Shown: positions 16,201 to 23,244 of the stretch, piece after piece
How positions within the stretch are numbered: the first letter of the stretch is position 1
Layout: every line of letters begins with the position of its first letter
Assembly (NCBI GenBank): GCA_051871515.1
Contig: JBJECY010000122.1
Location: 1-27,468, forward strand
Source: SFTJ01 sp051871515
Lineage (GTDB): Bacteria > Bacteroidota > Bacteroidia > Bacteroidales > Muribaculaceae
Length of the DNA: 27,468 nucleotides
Direction of reading: 5' to 3'
Made by a program: the position numbers and the translations under genes
Notes under the pieces: generated by a model
Databases searched by the model: none
The model's input: the letters and a program-made list of their open reading frames with translations, nothing else
Told to the model about the DNA's origin: nothing

Positions 16201-16480
16201 TGAGGACTACGATTGCGAGAACAACGTGAATCGTCCACGTCAGTGGAGCAACTTCTCGCCTGAAGAGATTGCATCGCACAACGATGCAGCCCAAAAGCAA
16301 AGAATGCGCCGTCAGACCCACATCAACGACATCTCGCCACGCCCATTCGTTGAGGTGTGCATCGATGCCAAGCACGCAGGTGTTGGCGGATACGACAGCT
16401 GGGGCGCACGTCCTGAGGAGAGATACCTCATCCCTGCAGGCGAGCAACACACATTCTCGTTTGTGATTCAGCCAATGTGA
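13250..16480 (+). CDS. Secreted LacZ-type beta-galactosidase (GH2, 1076 aa)
   Basis: A full-length LacZ-type GH2 enzyme, expected to hydrolyse terminal beta-galactosides. Residues 1-22 form a signal peptide (hydrophobic TLCVAMALAV, likely cut after LEA), so unlike E. coli LacZ it is exported. Domains in order are the sugar-binding jelly roll (about 40-235, with WELQGFGDAIYTN and VGVYRR), an Ig-like domain, and the TIM barrel with VNIHEHNP (379-386), acid/base Glu490 in IWSLGNEAGNG and nucleophile Glu556 in PSEYAHAMGNS. A second Ig-like domain follows, then the large C-terminal beta-sandwich (Bgal small chain, about 745-1076) with NFWRGPTDNDYG, FGRGPEENYADR and the terminal GVGGYDSWG. Length is normal. 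It is monocistronic and ends at a strong terminator. Confidence 0.95.
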   Translation: MKLKTLCVAMALAVCGNVLEAQMKPYHHDLAVTSVNREPVRSSFMTYGSREAALKGRYADSEYYQLLNGVWKFYYVGYEKDLPKGITNAGVDTSEWHDINVPGNWELQGFGDAIYTNHKFDFATVNPQPPAMPEENPVGVYRRVVNIPQEWLSRDIYLHLAGAKSGVYVYLNGKQVGYSSDSKVDSEYLINKYVKAGDNELAIKIYRYSVGSYLECQDFWRISGIERDVYVYSQPKVSIADYTVVSTLDEAYANGVFRLAVDVKNSNAEAHDATVAYELLNAAGTVVKEGQHAVKVDGGGVTTTTFTAVLNDVKQWSSEAPNLYRLVMKVVVDGKAVEYVPQNVGFRRIEIKTLDECSPNGRPINALLINGKPIKLKGVNIHEHNPATGHYVPEELMRRDFELMKQHNINAVRLCHYPQDRRFYELCDEYGLYVYDEANIESHGMYYNLAKGHTLGNNPDWLEQHKARVSDMFRRDKNHPCVTIWSLGNEAGNGYNFYVCYLMLKELDKKLMNRPVCYERAEMEWNTDMIVPQYPGAEWFHRMGEKGSDRPVCPSEYAHAMGNSTGSLWDQWREIYAYTNLQGGFIWDWVDQGLDAVDENGVHYFTYGGDYGKNRPSDANFLCNGIVNPDRNPHPAMAEVKYAYSDIAFEAIDAAKGLFKVVNRFYFTSLDGYNINWQLLEDGKVVSSGKKVMNIAPQSTAELSVPLKGMKPGKEYLIKLSATTLQATALVPAGHEAAHELFAISTPAAPTVSENGPALSIDNQAGKIVVKSSRVTFCFDKDKGMATSYKVGGKEYFYDGFGLQPNFWRGPTDNDYGNGMPYRLRVWKEASANFKVARAEATMQGKNVVVEVQYALPTQNTLTLKYTITPSGAMTVDGDFAAVTTGEAAKANVPRIGLRMRMPAAYNRVSYFGRGPEENYADRNNGTLPGIYTALADDMKYDYVRPQECGHHTDTRWLTVAAKSGGLKVMSATPFEFNALRNSVEDYDCENNVNRPRQWSNFSPEEIASHNDAAQKQRMRRQTHINDISPRPFVEVCIDAKHAGVGGYDSWGARPEERYLIPAGEQHTFSFVIQPM

Positions 16481-16523
16481 TGAATTGAGTTGCCGCCCAG
16501 GCGGCACAAACATACCCTAAATA

Positions 16524-16571
16524 TTAGTCCCCTCTTGAGAGCATATCTTCCAAGAGGGGACTAAGTTTTTT
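16524..16571 (+). terminator. Strong rho-independent terminator after the LacZ-type gene
   Basis: TTAGTCCCCTCTTG (16524-16537) pairs perfectly with CAAGAGGGGACTAA (16551-16564), a 14-bp stem with a 13-base loop, followed by G and six Ts. A smaller perfect hairpin, TGCCGCC-CA-GGCGGCA (16491-16506), precedes it. On the other strand the stem may also help stop the convergent GH2 transcript. Confidence 0.88.
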
Positions 16572-16621
16572 ATCTCTGTTTTATCGCCATAGTGCAACCA
16601 TCTGTGGCAATGCCAATGGCA

Positions 16622-19603
16622 TCATTGCAATTGCAGATGGAGGGTGCCGTGCACCGGCAGTGCCTCAACGGTTTTGCAATAGTTGCCCCAAGCTATTTCG
16701 GGGTAATCCCAAGCGGTGTTAACATACATGAGCAAACCGTTTTGTGGCGTGGTGTTGAGCCTGCATGCCAACGAGGCTCCGCGCGAAACCACCGACACGC
16801 CATGCGCAGCCTCAGCCGCACTCTTTAGCGTATAGTAATACACATTCTCCTTCATGGCTTTAGCCACGTTGTTGAGCGGGCGAGAGCAATTGGCGCCGGC
16901 ATCGCTCCAATAATAATAGTTTCGGGTGTCATACGCCCACGGCTGCGAGGGTTTCTTGCCATAAGCGCTTTGGCGTGAATCATAGATGCCAATTGCGCCC
17001 TCGTTGCCCGACATTGAGTGCTCGGGGTAGCTATCCCAATAGCCACGGCGCTGCCATTGCACCCAACCGGCTGTTTGCGGCATATTGAACATCACGCCGC
17101 TTTCACGCAGATAGCCGTTGGGCAATCCGTTGGCAGTGTAATCAATAGATATCTCGCCCCGGGAAGTGATAACGTAATCAAACTGAACGTCAACATCGCC
17201 GTATGTGCCGCAAACGCGCACTCCCACAGCATCGTTGCCACGTCGGCTATGACTGATTGAGCCGAGTTTCCATTGCGAATGGTCAACAGCGATGTGGTCG
17301 GCAATCTTGCGCACCTCGGCACCCGAGAGGTGGTTGAGGTTGACATATACATTGAGATACGGACCGCCCGCAATCACAGTCTCGCCGCCAGCCGCGGCAT
17401 TGACCATCATGCCGGTTGATTTGCTGAACGGCACGGTAAACGAGCCGCCCTTAACCACCAGATTGTCAGCCGTTTCATCAACAGTGAGTGTGCTCGCTGC
17501 TAAGCCTTGCGGCATGTTGACCTGAGCATCGCCTACGGTGATGCAATAAGAGTCGATGAGCATGCCATCGGGGGCATAGAATTGCAGACTTAAGGAGTCG
17601 CCCTGAGCCCATTGCTGACCCGGCAACAGCAACAGGCCCTTTTGATGTGGCTCAATCGACGGTATGCTCACATCATGGCGTTCATTGTGAAATGTGAAAG
17701 ATGCTTTAATCTCGTTTAAGTTGGTATGGTCAAAGCGGTTATGCACCGTTAAGGTGATTTGTGCGCCCGGAGTGAAGTCAGCAACGTGAGTGTTGAGCAC
17801 TCTCACCGGAGAATACGCCTTTTTAGTGCCCCAAAATTCGGGCTTCAGGCGGCGCCACACGTCAACGATGCCCCATTCGCCATAGCCCACGCAATCGCCG
17901 CGATACCCTTCAGGCTTGGCTGTGCGGGCAAACTCTTTCCAGAACGGAGCGCCCGCCTTTAGGGCAGGAATTGAGAAAGTCTCGTCGATATACCCCCAGA
18001 TGGCACCGCCAAGTGCGCCATCAGAGGCAAACACACCGCTCCACATCATATCGAGCGATTTGCCCCAGAACTCACGGATATTAGGGTCGTCGCGCAAGGT
18101 GGCGTAGGTGTAACAAGCCGGATGTGCCCACTCGTCGAAGAGCGCCGGAATGTTGTGTCCCTGAAAACCGCGCGTAATCATGCCATACTGTTCCATATTG
18201 CCCTCAACGCCAGGATAGTGCATGCTGAGGATATCAAAAATCTTTGCACCGTGCTTCTGCGCCAAGCCGGGATAGCTGTATATCACCGGGCGAGAGGCAT
18301 CGGTTTGCTTAACATAGTCGTAGCTTGCCTTGAAGTTGCTGCCATAATCGCTTTCGTTGCCAAGGCTCCAGATGAGCACCGAGGGGTGGCTTCTGAATGT
18401 GCTCACCATCTCCTGCAACTGGCTCATATATTTTGAGGCAAAAGCGGGGTCGTTGTTGCTTGCCGCAGGCGCATAGTTGCGTTGGCGGTGAGTGTTGACA
18501 AAGCACACCGCCGACTCGCACTCAACATATATGCCGTAACGGTCGCAGAACTCCACAAAATCCTCGCTTGGCGGATAGTGCGAAGTGCGCACAAAATTCA
18601 TGTTTGCTTGCTTAAACAGCACCACGTCGAGGCTATCGAGTTGCCGAGTGATAGAGCGCCCCAGCGTTGGATGAATATCGTGCCGGCAAGCACCGCGCAG
18701 TTTCACCGGCTTGCCGTTAACCAACAGGCGGCTGCCATCGACCGTGATGTTGCGGAATCCCACCATACGGTTGAAATGCATCAAGGTTTTGCCGTCTTGG
18801 CAAAGTCTCACTTCAAGAGTATATTGATACGGATGCTCGGCATCCCATTTGTTCACATCAGGCACATTTATGCCGCACTGTGCATCACCCGGTTTCACCA
18901 CAGCGGTGTGGCTTGCCACCTCGCGAGAAGCGGCATCTCTCAGCACCAACTGCAACTCGGCATCACTGGTGCCCACATAGTTGCCGCTGAAGGCAAGAAC
19001 GCCCCGGCTGAAGTCGCTTGTGAGCGAAGCATCAACAGCCACGTTACGCAAGTGAGATTGGGGCAAGGCAAACAGAGTGACACCACGCAGAATGCCGCCT
19101 ATGGGGTGATGAGCATAGCCCGAAGCATACGAGATATCGTCGATGCGGTCCTCAACCACAAGCATCACCTTATTGCTTTTGCCTGGTTTCACATAGCGGG
19201 TCACATCGGTTTCCCAACGAGTGAATCCGCCATGATGCTCACGCACCTGTTTGCCGTTGACAAAGAGCATGGCATGGCCATACACGCCGTCAAAACGCAG
19301 TATCACGGTCTTACCGGCGAAGTCGCGCGGCACCTTCACCTCGCGCTGATAATAAAAAGGAGTGTCGTGTTTGATTCCAAAACCCTGCATGGCAGCTTCG
19401 CCCGGAACATCAATCTTCGCCCATGAGCTGTGCTCATCAATGCGAAACTGCCATTTGCCGTTAAGGCTCAGAGCGGCATTACTCACTTGCTGCACGCTCA
19501 AGGGCATGGGAAATGTGTTTTGGTCATGTGCGGTTTCTTGTGCAATACACAATACCTGAGCAGCTATCACAAGCTGCAACATTAAAATTAAAGGTCTCAG
19601 CAT
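16622..19603 (-). CDS. Secreted GH2 enzyme with DEWAH-type nucleophile motif (993 aa)
   Basis: A third GH2 enzyme, distinct from the other two. The N-terminus (MLRPLILMLQLVIAAQVLCIAQ) is a signal peptide. The sugar-binding domain (about 45-185) has SLNGKWQFRI, VPGEAAMQGFG and FDGVYGHAMLFVNG. An Ig-like domain follows, then a TIM barrel with LRGACRHDIHP (302-312), VRTSHYPPSEDF, acid/base Glu417 in IWSLGNESDYG and probable nucleophile Glu491 in ALFDEWAHPACY. The C-terminal 350 residues are beta-rich extra domains. The catalytic loop reads DEWAH rather than SEYAH or SEYGA, so galactose specificity is less certain; other beta-linked sugars or uronic acids are possible. It has its own promoter and lies directly downstream of an AraC-family gene on the same strand, its likely regulator. 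Confidence 0.9.
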   Translation of the reverse strand: MLRPLILMLQLVIAAQVLCIAQETAHDQNTFPMPLSVQQVSNAALSLNGKWQFRIDEHSSWAKIDVPGEAAMQGFGIKHDTPFYYQREVKVPRDFAGKTVILRFDGVYGHAMLFVNGKQVREHHGGFTRWETDVTRYVKPGKSNKVMLVVEDRIDDISYASGYAHHPIGGILRGVTLFALPQSHLRNVAVDASLTSDFSRGVLAFSGNYVGTSDAELQLVLRDAASREVASHTAVVKPGDAQCGINVPDVNKWDAEHPYQYTLEVRLCQDGKTLMHFNRMVGFRNITVDGSRLLVNGKPVKLRGACRHDIHPTLGRSITRQLDSLDVVLFKQANMNFVRTSHYPPSEDFVEFCDRYGIYVECESAVCFVNTHRQRNYAPAASNNDPAFASKYMSQLQEMVSTFRSHPSVLIWSLGNESDYGSNFKASYDYVKQTDASRPVIYSYPGLAQKHGAKIFDILSMHYPGVEGNMEQYGMITRGFQGHNIPALFDEWAHPACYTYATLRDDPNIREFWGKSLDMMWSGVFASDGALGGAIWGYIDETFSIPALKAGAPFWKEFARTAKPEGYRGDCVGYGEWGIVDVWRRLKPEFWGTKKAYSPVRVLNTHVADFTPGAQITLTVHNRFDHTNLNEIKASFTFHNERHDVSIPSIEPHQKGLLLLPGQQWAQGDSLSLQFYAPDGMLIDSYCITVGDAQVNMPQGLAASTLTVDETADNLVVKGGSFTVPFSKSTGMMVNAAAGGETVIAGGPYLNVYVNLNHLSGAEVRKIADHIAVDHSQWKLGSISHSRRGNDAVGVRVCGTYGDVDVQFDYVITSRGEISIDYTANGLPNGYLRESGVMFNMPQTAGWVQWQRRGYWDSYPEHSMSGNEGAIGIYDSRQSAYGKKPSQPWAYDTRNYYYWSDAGANCSRPLNNVAKAMKENVYYYTLKSAAEAAHGVSVVSRGASLACRLNTTPQNGLLMYVNTAWDYPEIAWGNYCKTVEALPVHGTLHLQLQ

Positions 19604-19678
19604 GGCTTAAATAACTTAATTAATTAAAAACATTAACCATAGTTTTTTTGATGCGTTGTTATGTGAAAACGCTCATTG

Positions 19679-19710
19679 CAAAGTTAAGCATCACCACGCC
19701 TTGCCATCAA
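19679..19710 (-). promoter_or_regulatory. Promoter of the 993-residue GH2 gene
   Basis: On the minus strand, TAACTTTG at 19686-19679 matches TAnnTTTG, and TTG at 19710-19708 lies 21 bases upstream. The leader is about 70 bases and AT-rich. The existence of this promoter means the GH2 gene need not depend on read-through from the AraC gene. Confidence 0.7.
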
Positions 19711-19851
19711 GGCAATTATGCCATTCTTGGGGTACAAATCGGACTATTTTCGCCCAAAACAGCACCAAAACGGACAGAACAATTTGAGTGCCGCACATCA
19801 ACGGTATCGCTAACAAATTGCTATTCTGGATTTTGCGCAAGAGAAACTTCT

Positions 19852-20706
19852 TCACCTGTTCTTGCGAGGCAAATGCCCGGTGATGCGCTTATATAGACGA
19901 GAGAAATGTTGCGGAGAATTGAATCCGCACCTAAAGCACACCTCTTTCACCGAGAGGTTGGTGCCGGCAAGCAGTTCGGCAGCATGTTCAATGCGCAACC
20001 GGTTGAGATATTGCAGCGGCGAGACGTGGAGCGAGGCGGCAAACATGCGGCGCAGCATGCGCTCTCCCACCCCAAAGCGTTCAGCCAACGCGGCAATGCC
20101 GATGTCCTCATGAAAATGCTCGTGCATATATCGCACCACCTGCTGCATGCTTTGGCTGCTGATGCCACCGTAAGGGTCTTCAACATGGCGCCTGATGAGA
20201 ATCATCAGCTCCACATAATAAAGTATCACCAAAGGCTTGTGATAAGCCGATTTGGCTTTTAGTTCAAAGATAATGCGCCTCACGGCGTGCATGATGCGCA
20301 CATTGTCAACAATCTTAATCACAGGCCTATGATTGCTGAAAAGATATAGCTCACCGTTGCCGTCGTTCGAGGCAAAATGCCCAATGCCGGAAAAGATGTC
20401 AGAGCGGAACTCAAGCTGCATGAGGGTGCAGCCGCCCGCGCCTGCCACAAAGCGGTGCAGCACATCGTGCGTGATTATCATCATCTCGCCTTCGTCAAAC
20501 GATTCCACAACGCCATCACTCAACTCAAGGCTGCAACTGCCGCGCTGCACATAGTTTATTTCTATGCGCACATGGCTGTGAGGGCCATAGGCTTCGCCCG
20601 GAGCAAAACTCACAAACCGGCACACGTCGGCCAGATTCTTGTCGTTGAGCATGCTTGCCCCAGATTCAATCACTTGCCATAGCGAGTCAAAAACCTTTTC
20701 TGCCAT
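19852..20706 (-). CDS. AraC-family transcriptional regulator
   Basis: A 284-residue cytoplasmic regulator. The N-terminal half is a cupin-type sensor: PGEAYGPHSHVRIEINYVQRG (with PHSH at about 42-45) and a later FDEGEMMIITHDVLHRF are typical of AraC sugar sensors. The C-terminal 100 residues hold the two helix-turn-helix motifs, HFHEDIGIAALAERFGVGER, then SPLQYLNRLRIEHAAELLAG, and the family signature VKEVCFRCGFNSPQHFSRLYKRITGHLPRKNR. The downstream gene on the same strand is the DEWAH-type GH2 enzyme, so a role as local activator responding to a sugar is a reasonable inference. No TAnnTTTG motif was found just upstream of its own start; a short palindrome, CTCAC-GA-GTGAG near 20763-20774, lies in that region. 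Confidence 0.9.
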   Translation of the reverse strand: MAEKVFDSLWQVIESGASMLNDKNLADVCRFVSFAPGEAYGPHSHVRIEINYVQRGSCSLELSDGVVESFDEGEMMIITHDVLHRFVAGAGGCTLMQLEFRSDIFSGIGHFASNDGNGELYLFSNHRPVIKIVDNVRIMHAVRRIIFELKAKSAYHKPLVILYYVELMILIRRHVEDPYGGISSQSMQQVVRYMHEHFHEDIGIAALAERFGVGERMLRRMFAASLHVSPLQYLNRLRIEHAAELLAGTNLSVKEVCFRCGFNSPQHFSRLYKRITGHLPRKNR

Positions 20707-20795
20707 CAGTAGTCACTTAAAAACACACCGTTGAAACACACGCACCATTTTGCCCGAAAGCGCTCACGAGTGAGAGCCCCCCGGGGAAGGAAGGG

Positions 20796-21167
20796 TCACT
20801 CATCATCGAGGTTGAGCGAGCGGTTCAGCCCGTTCACAATACCCTCAATCATGCCACGCAGATTATTAGCCTTGTCGCCGAGGTTTTGCGCCACGCCCTT
20901 AGCAAAATAGCCCACGCACTCACCTTTGAGCTTACCAATCTTGCGGCTTTCCTCATAGGTGTATTCGTTGCGATATTTATTCAGTTTCTCGTCGATTTTC
21001 TGATAACGGTTCACGGCGTTGCGCCAGTCGTCAACGTCATATCGGTAGCCATAATCGGCAATGTCGTTGCGCAAGTTGCGCAGGTCGTTAACCGCCGAAG
21101 TCTTTGAGCTGCAGCTGCTCAGCGCAAGAGCCAGCGCCATTATCATCATTGCAAAAAATTTCTTCAT
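20796..21167 (-). CDS. Small Bacteroidales lipoprotein (DUF6565-like)
   Basis: A 123-residue predicted lipoprotein. MKKFFAMMIMALALALSSCSSK has a basic start, a hydrophobic core and a lipobox (LSSC, acylated Cys19). Acidic residues are absent just after the Cys, so outer-membrane sorting cannot be judged. The mature part is charged and likely helical (VNDLRNLRNDIADYG, YTYEESRKIGKLKGECVGYFAKG, then an Asn/Leu-rich tail). The YTYEESRKIGKLKG segment recalls small Bacteroidales lipoproteins annotated as DUF6565; this name is from memory and not verified. It is divergent from the Cys-rich exported protein. The function is unknown. Confidence 0.75.
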   Translation of the reverse strand: MKKFFAMMIMALALALSSCSSKTSAVNDLRNLRNDIADYGYRYDVDDWRNAVNRYQKIDEKLNKYRNEYTYEESRKIGKLKGECVGYFAKGVAQNLGDKANNLRGMIEGIVNGLNRSLNLDDE

Positions 21168-21225
21168 AATGCTATTTCTATTGTTATTTTGTTGATTACT
21201 TCTTGTTGTTTGCCTTAAACAAAGT

Positions 21226-21233
21226 CAAAATTA
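21226..21233 (-). promoter_or_regulatory. -7 element for the lipoprotein gene
   Basis: Minus-strand TAATTTTG matches TAnnTTTG about 60 bases upstream of the lipoprotein ATG. No TTG is present at the usual -33 distance; a small CCTGC-TCG-GCAGG hairpin (about 21253-21265) occupies the region beyond, possibly an operator. Confidence 0.45.
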
Positions 21234-21342
21234 CAAAAGTTTTTTTTGATGCCTGCTCGGCAGGATGTTAAATATCATGCAATTTGCACAGCAAGACACA
21301 TAAAATATGTTATAAAGAATAGATTATTACATTTTTAGTGAG

Positions 21343-21350
21343 TATATTTG
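21343..21350 (+). promoter_or_regulatory. -7 element for the Cys-rich protein gene
   Basis: TATATTTG matches TAnnTTTG 57 bases before the chosen ATG, followed by an A-rich leader typical of strongly translated Bacteroidota genes. The -33 position has no TTG. The site also shows that the upstream in-frame GTG/TTG region is not coding. Confidence 0.5.
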
Positions 21351-21407
21351 CGTAACAGAAAAAATTACACTTACATTTTGACAAAAATAACTAAACAAAA
21401 ACAAATT

Positions 21408-21770
21408 ATGAAAAAGAATTTAATCGTGGCACTGGCATGTGCCGTTGCATTGTGCATATCTCTCACAGGTATGGCTCAAAACTGCGCTAACACATCATGC
21501 GCAAACGACAAAAAGAAAACTGAATGTGTTGCCGCCAAGAAGTGCAACAAGGCAACCACTCAATGCCAAAATAAATGTGACAAAGCAGTTGCCAAATGCG
21601 ATAAGAAATGCGATAAGAAATGTACCGAGAAGTGCGACAAAAAGTGCACCGGGAAATGCGATAAGAAATGCGATAAGAAGTGCACCGAGAAGTGCCAAAA
21701 GGCTAATCAAAAATGCCAAAAGAAGTGTCAAAAAGCCACAAAGCAAAGCGAGAAAAAGACACAGAAATAA
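21408..21770 (+). CDS. Exported Cys/Lys-rich repeat protein with a Cys every fourth residue
   Basis: A 120-residue protein. I chose the ATG at 21408 because it begins a clean signal peptide (MKKNLIVALACAVALCISLT, likely cut after MAQ), while upstream codons lie in the promoter. The mature 96 residues contain 17 Cys and are dominated by Lys. From Cys64 to Cys96 there are nine Cys spaced exactly four apart, in units such as KCDKKC and KCTEKC, then CQKANQKCQKKC. In a helix this would line the thiols along one face. The protein could bind metal (metallothionein-like), form disulfide-linked fibres or act as a redox sink in the periplasm; nothing here decides between these. I know no named family. 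It has its own promoter and is divergent from a lipoprotein gene. An exported CxxC thioredoxin-fold protein is encoded 3.3 kb downstream. Confidence 0.75.
   Translation: MKKNLIVALACAVALCISLTGMAQNCANTSCANDKKKTECVAAKKCNKATTQCQNKCDKAVAKCDKKCDKKCTEKCDKKCTGKCDKKCDKKCTEKCQKANQKCQKKCQKATKQSEKKTQK
21594..21695 (+). repeat. 60-bp tandem repeat inside the Cys-rich gene
   Basis: The segment beginning AAATGCGATAAGAAATGCG recurs 60 bases later (21594 and 21654) with about 42 bases matching at only two or so positions. The period equals 20 residues. Within it a 12-base subunit (AAATGCGATAAG, four residues) is itself repeated. The array probably grows and shrinks by slippage in frame. Confidence 0.8.
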
Positions 21771-22038
21771 TTTTTGATTGGCGCACAAAATCAACGGGGA
21801 GCACGAGGGGCGCGGCACCAATAGGACAAAACGCCCGCGCACCAAGGCCGCAAGCGCAAATTCGTGACCCATTCACAGCTCCCCACTCTTTGTTTCTCTC
21901 TCCCCGCTAACGCGGCGCCCCAGAGCAGGCAGCAAGGCTTCTCCCCCATCAACGCCGCCACTTTTGCAGCATAAGCCTCAACTCATAACAACCCCGCTAA
22001 TCCATCATCATAAACCTACTATAAAAATTCTCCCCCCT
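21771..22038. other. Intergenic stretch without a recognisable gene
   Basis: C-rich sequence lies between the Cys-rich gene and the HTH gene. GGGGAGC (about 21795) and GCTCCCC (about 21879), and GGGGCGC (about 21806) and GCGCCCC (about 21915), are complementary, but their pairings cross, so no simple hairpin results. CACTTTTG near 21959-21966 is a one-mismatch -7 candidate for the next gene. No RNA family was recognised. Confidence 0.35.
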
Positions 22039-22350
22039 ATGACAGCCAAACCACAATCAATCAAACACCAAGCCCTGCTAATGTATCAGCAAGGCAACGC
22101 CATCAGCGCCATCAGCCGCAGCCTTGGCATATCATGCTCAACCGTATCGAAGTGGGTGAAATCATTGGGGGCAAGCAAACAGGCGCGCCGCATAAGCCGT
22201 GCCTACCGCTCAATCACCATCAACATCACCGAGGACAACTGGCGCAACATTGAGGGGCAAAAAGTGAAATCGGTGTATATCAACGAGGCTTTGACATTCT
22301 ATGCCAAAGCACGCAAGAAGGATAACGGGCAACTCTCGTTTGACTTCTGA
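22039..22350 (+). CDS. Small helix-turn-helix DNA-binding protein
   Basis: A 103-residue cytoplasmic protein. The start at 22039 is preferred because it leads straight into the HTH; 25 further upstream codons are open but low in coding character. Residues 9-45 (KHQALLMYQQGNAISAISRS, LGISCSTVSKWVKSLGAS) form an HTH of the kind found at the N-terminus of transposases and in phage small-terminase-like regulators (HTH_29/HTH_23 type). After it come a basic linker (KQARRISRAYRS) and a C-terminal part ending QLSFDF with no catalytic domain. It could be a free-standing regulator or the domesticated remnant of a transposase. A GCGCCA/TGGCGC hairpin (22361-22383) follows the stop, suggesting termination before the methyltransferase gene. 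Confidence 0.7.
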   Translation: MTAKPQSIKHQALLMYQQGNAISAISRSLGISCSTVSKWVKSLGASKQARRISRAYRSITINITEDNWRNIEGQKVKSVYINEALTFYAKARKKDNGQLSFDF

Positions 22351-22457
22351 GCCACCCATAGCGCCATCACACGGGGCTGGCGCACAACAAAATGCCCCCT
22401 GACAATTTCCTCTCACCCAACCGTCAAAAACAAGAAAAAACTGACTTACATAACATA

Positions 22458-23192
22458 ATGAACACCACCTATCTTACCCCACCCGAGAAAGACCCAATGG
22501 GTCAAGCCATAGCCGACTATCACCGCACGCATCGCGCCAAGCCGCTCATCGTCACCTCGTCAATGTTCGACGACGACGAGATGCCCGTTGATGTGCTGTT
22601 CCGCGACTTTAAGCACATGCCCCTGATTGAGCAGGAGGCACTGCGGCTTGCATCGGGGAGAATACTCGACGTGGGTGCCGGCAGCGGATGCCACGCCTTG
22701 GCTTTGCAGCAAATGGGCAAAGACGTGTGCGCCATCGACATCTCGCTGCTTTCGGTGGAAGTGATGCGAGAGCGCGGCGTGACCGATGCCCGAGCAATAA
22801 ACCTGTTTGACCAACGCCTTTCGGAGAAGTTCAACACCATTTTGATGCTCATGAACGGCGCCGGAATGATGCAACGCATTGAAAACATGCCCATGTTTTT
22901 TGAGCGTATGCACCAACTGCTGGCTCCGGGCGGAAAAATCTACTTAGACAGTAGCGACCTCATCTACATCTACCAGAACGACGATGGCAGCGTGGACATT
23001 GACCTCAACGGCGAATACTATGGGCAAGTGGATTTTGCCATGCGCTACGGCAACGTGCAAGGCGAAAGCTTTGATTGGCTTTACCTTGACTTTGACACCC
23101 TGAGCCTGCATGCCCAGGCAGGTGGCTTCACTTGCCAACTGGTGAAAGAGGGACCTCATTACGACTATCTGGCATGCCTGCAAGAGGCGTAA
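22458..23192 (+). CDS. Class I SAM-dependent methyltransferase, substrate unknown
   Basis: A 244-residue Rossmann-fold methyltransferase. I take the ATG at 22458 (MNTTYLTPPEKDPMGQAIAD); an upstream in-frame ATG would add 22 residues of low coding character. SAM-binding motif I is ILDVGAGSG (69-77), the acidic residue at the end of strand 2 is Asp94 in CAIDIS, and a later LLAPGGKIYLDSSD is the usual post-motif strand. The N-terminal 60 residues and the acidic segment YIYQNDDGSVDIDLNGEYYG are not diagnostic of a substrate. No partner gene indicates what it methylates; small molecules and proteins are both possible. EttA follows after 52 bases on the same strand. Confidence 0.85.
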   Translation: MNTTYLTPPEKDPMGQAIADYHRTHRAKPLIVTSSMFDDDEMPVDVLFRDFKHMPLIEQEALRLASGRILDVGAGSGCHALALQQMGKDVCAIDISLLSVEVMRERGVTDARAINLFDQRLSEKFNTILMLMNGAGMMQRIENMPMFFERMHQLLAPGGKIYLDSSDLIYIYQNDDGSVDIDLNGEYYGQVDFAMRYGNVQGESFDWLYLDFDTLSLHAQAGGFTCQLVKEGPHYDYLACLQEA

Positions 23193-23244
23193 AAAACCCC
23201 GACAAAAATCAAAAAAAACCTATATTTCATAATTTACTCAAACT

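Noticed and set aside
15815..16513. A 232-codon minus-strand frame at the 3' end of the LacZ-type gene.
   Set aside because: It is antisense to the conserved C-terminal domain and Cys/His/Val-rich in the manner of shadow frames.
18482..19426. A 314-codon plus-strand open frame inside the DEWAH-type GH2 gene.
   Set aside because: It is fully antisense to a GH2 gene with intact domains and has no promoter or recognisable domain.
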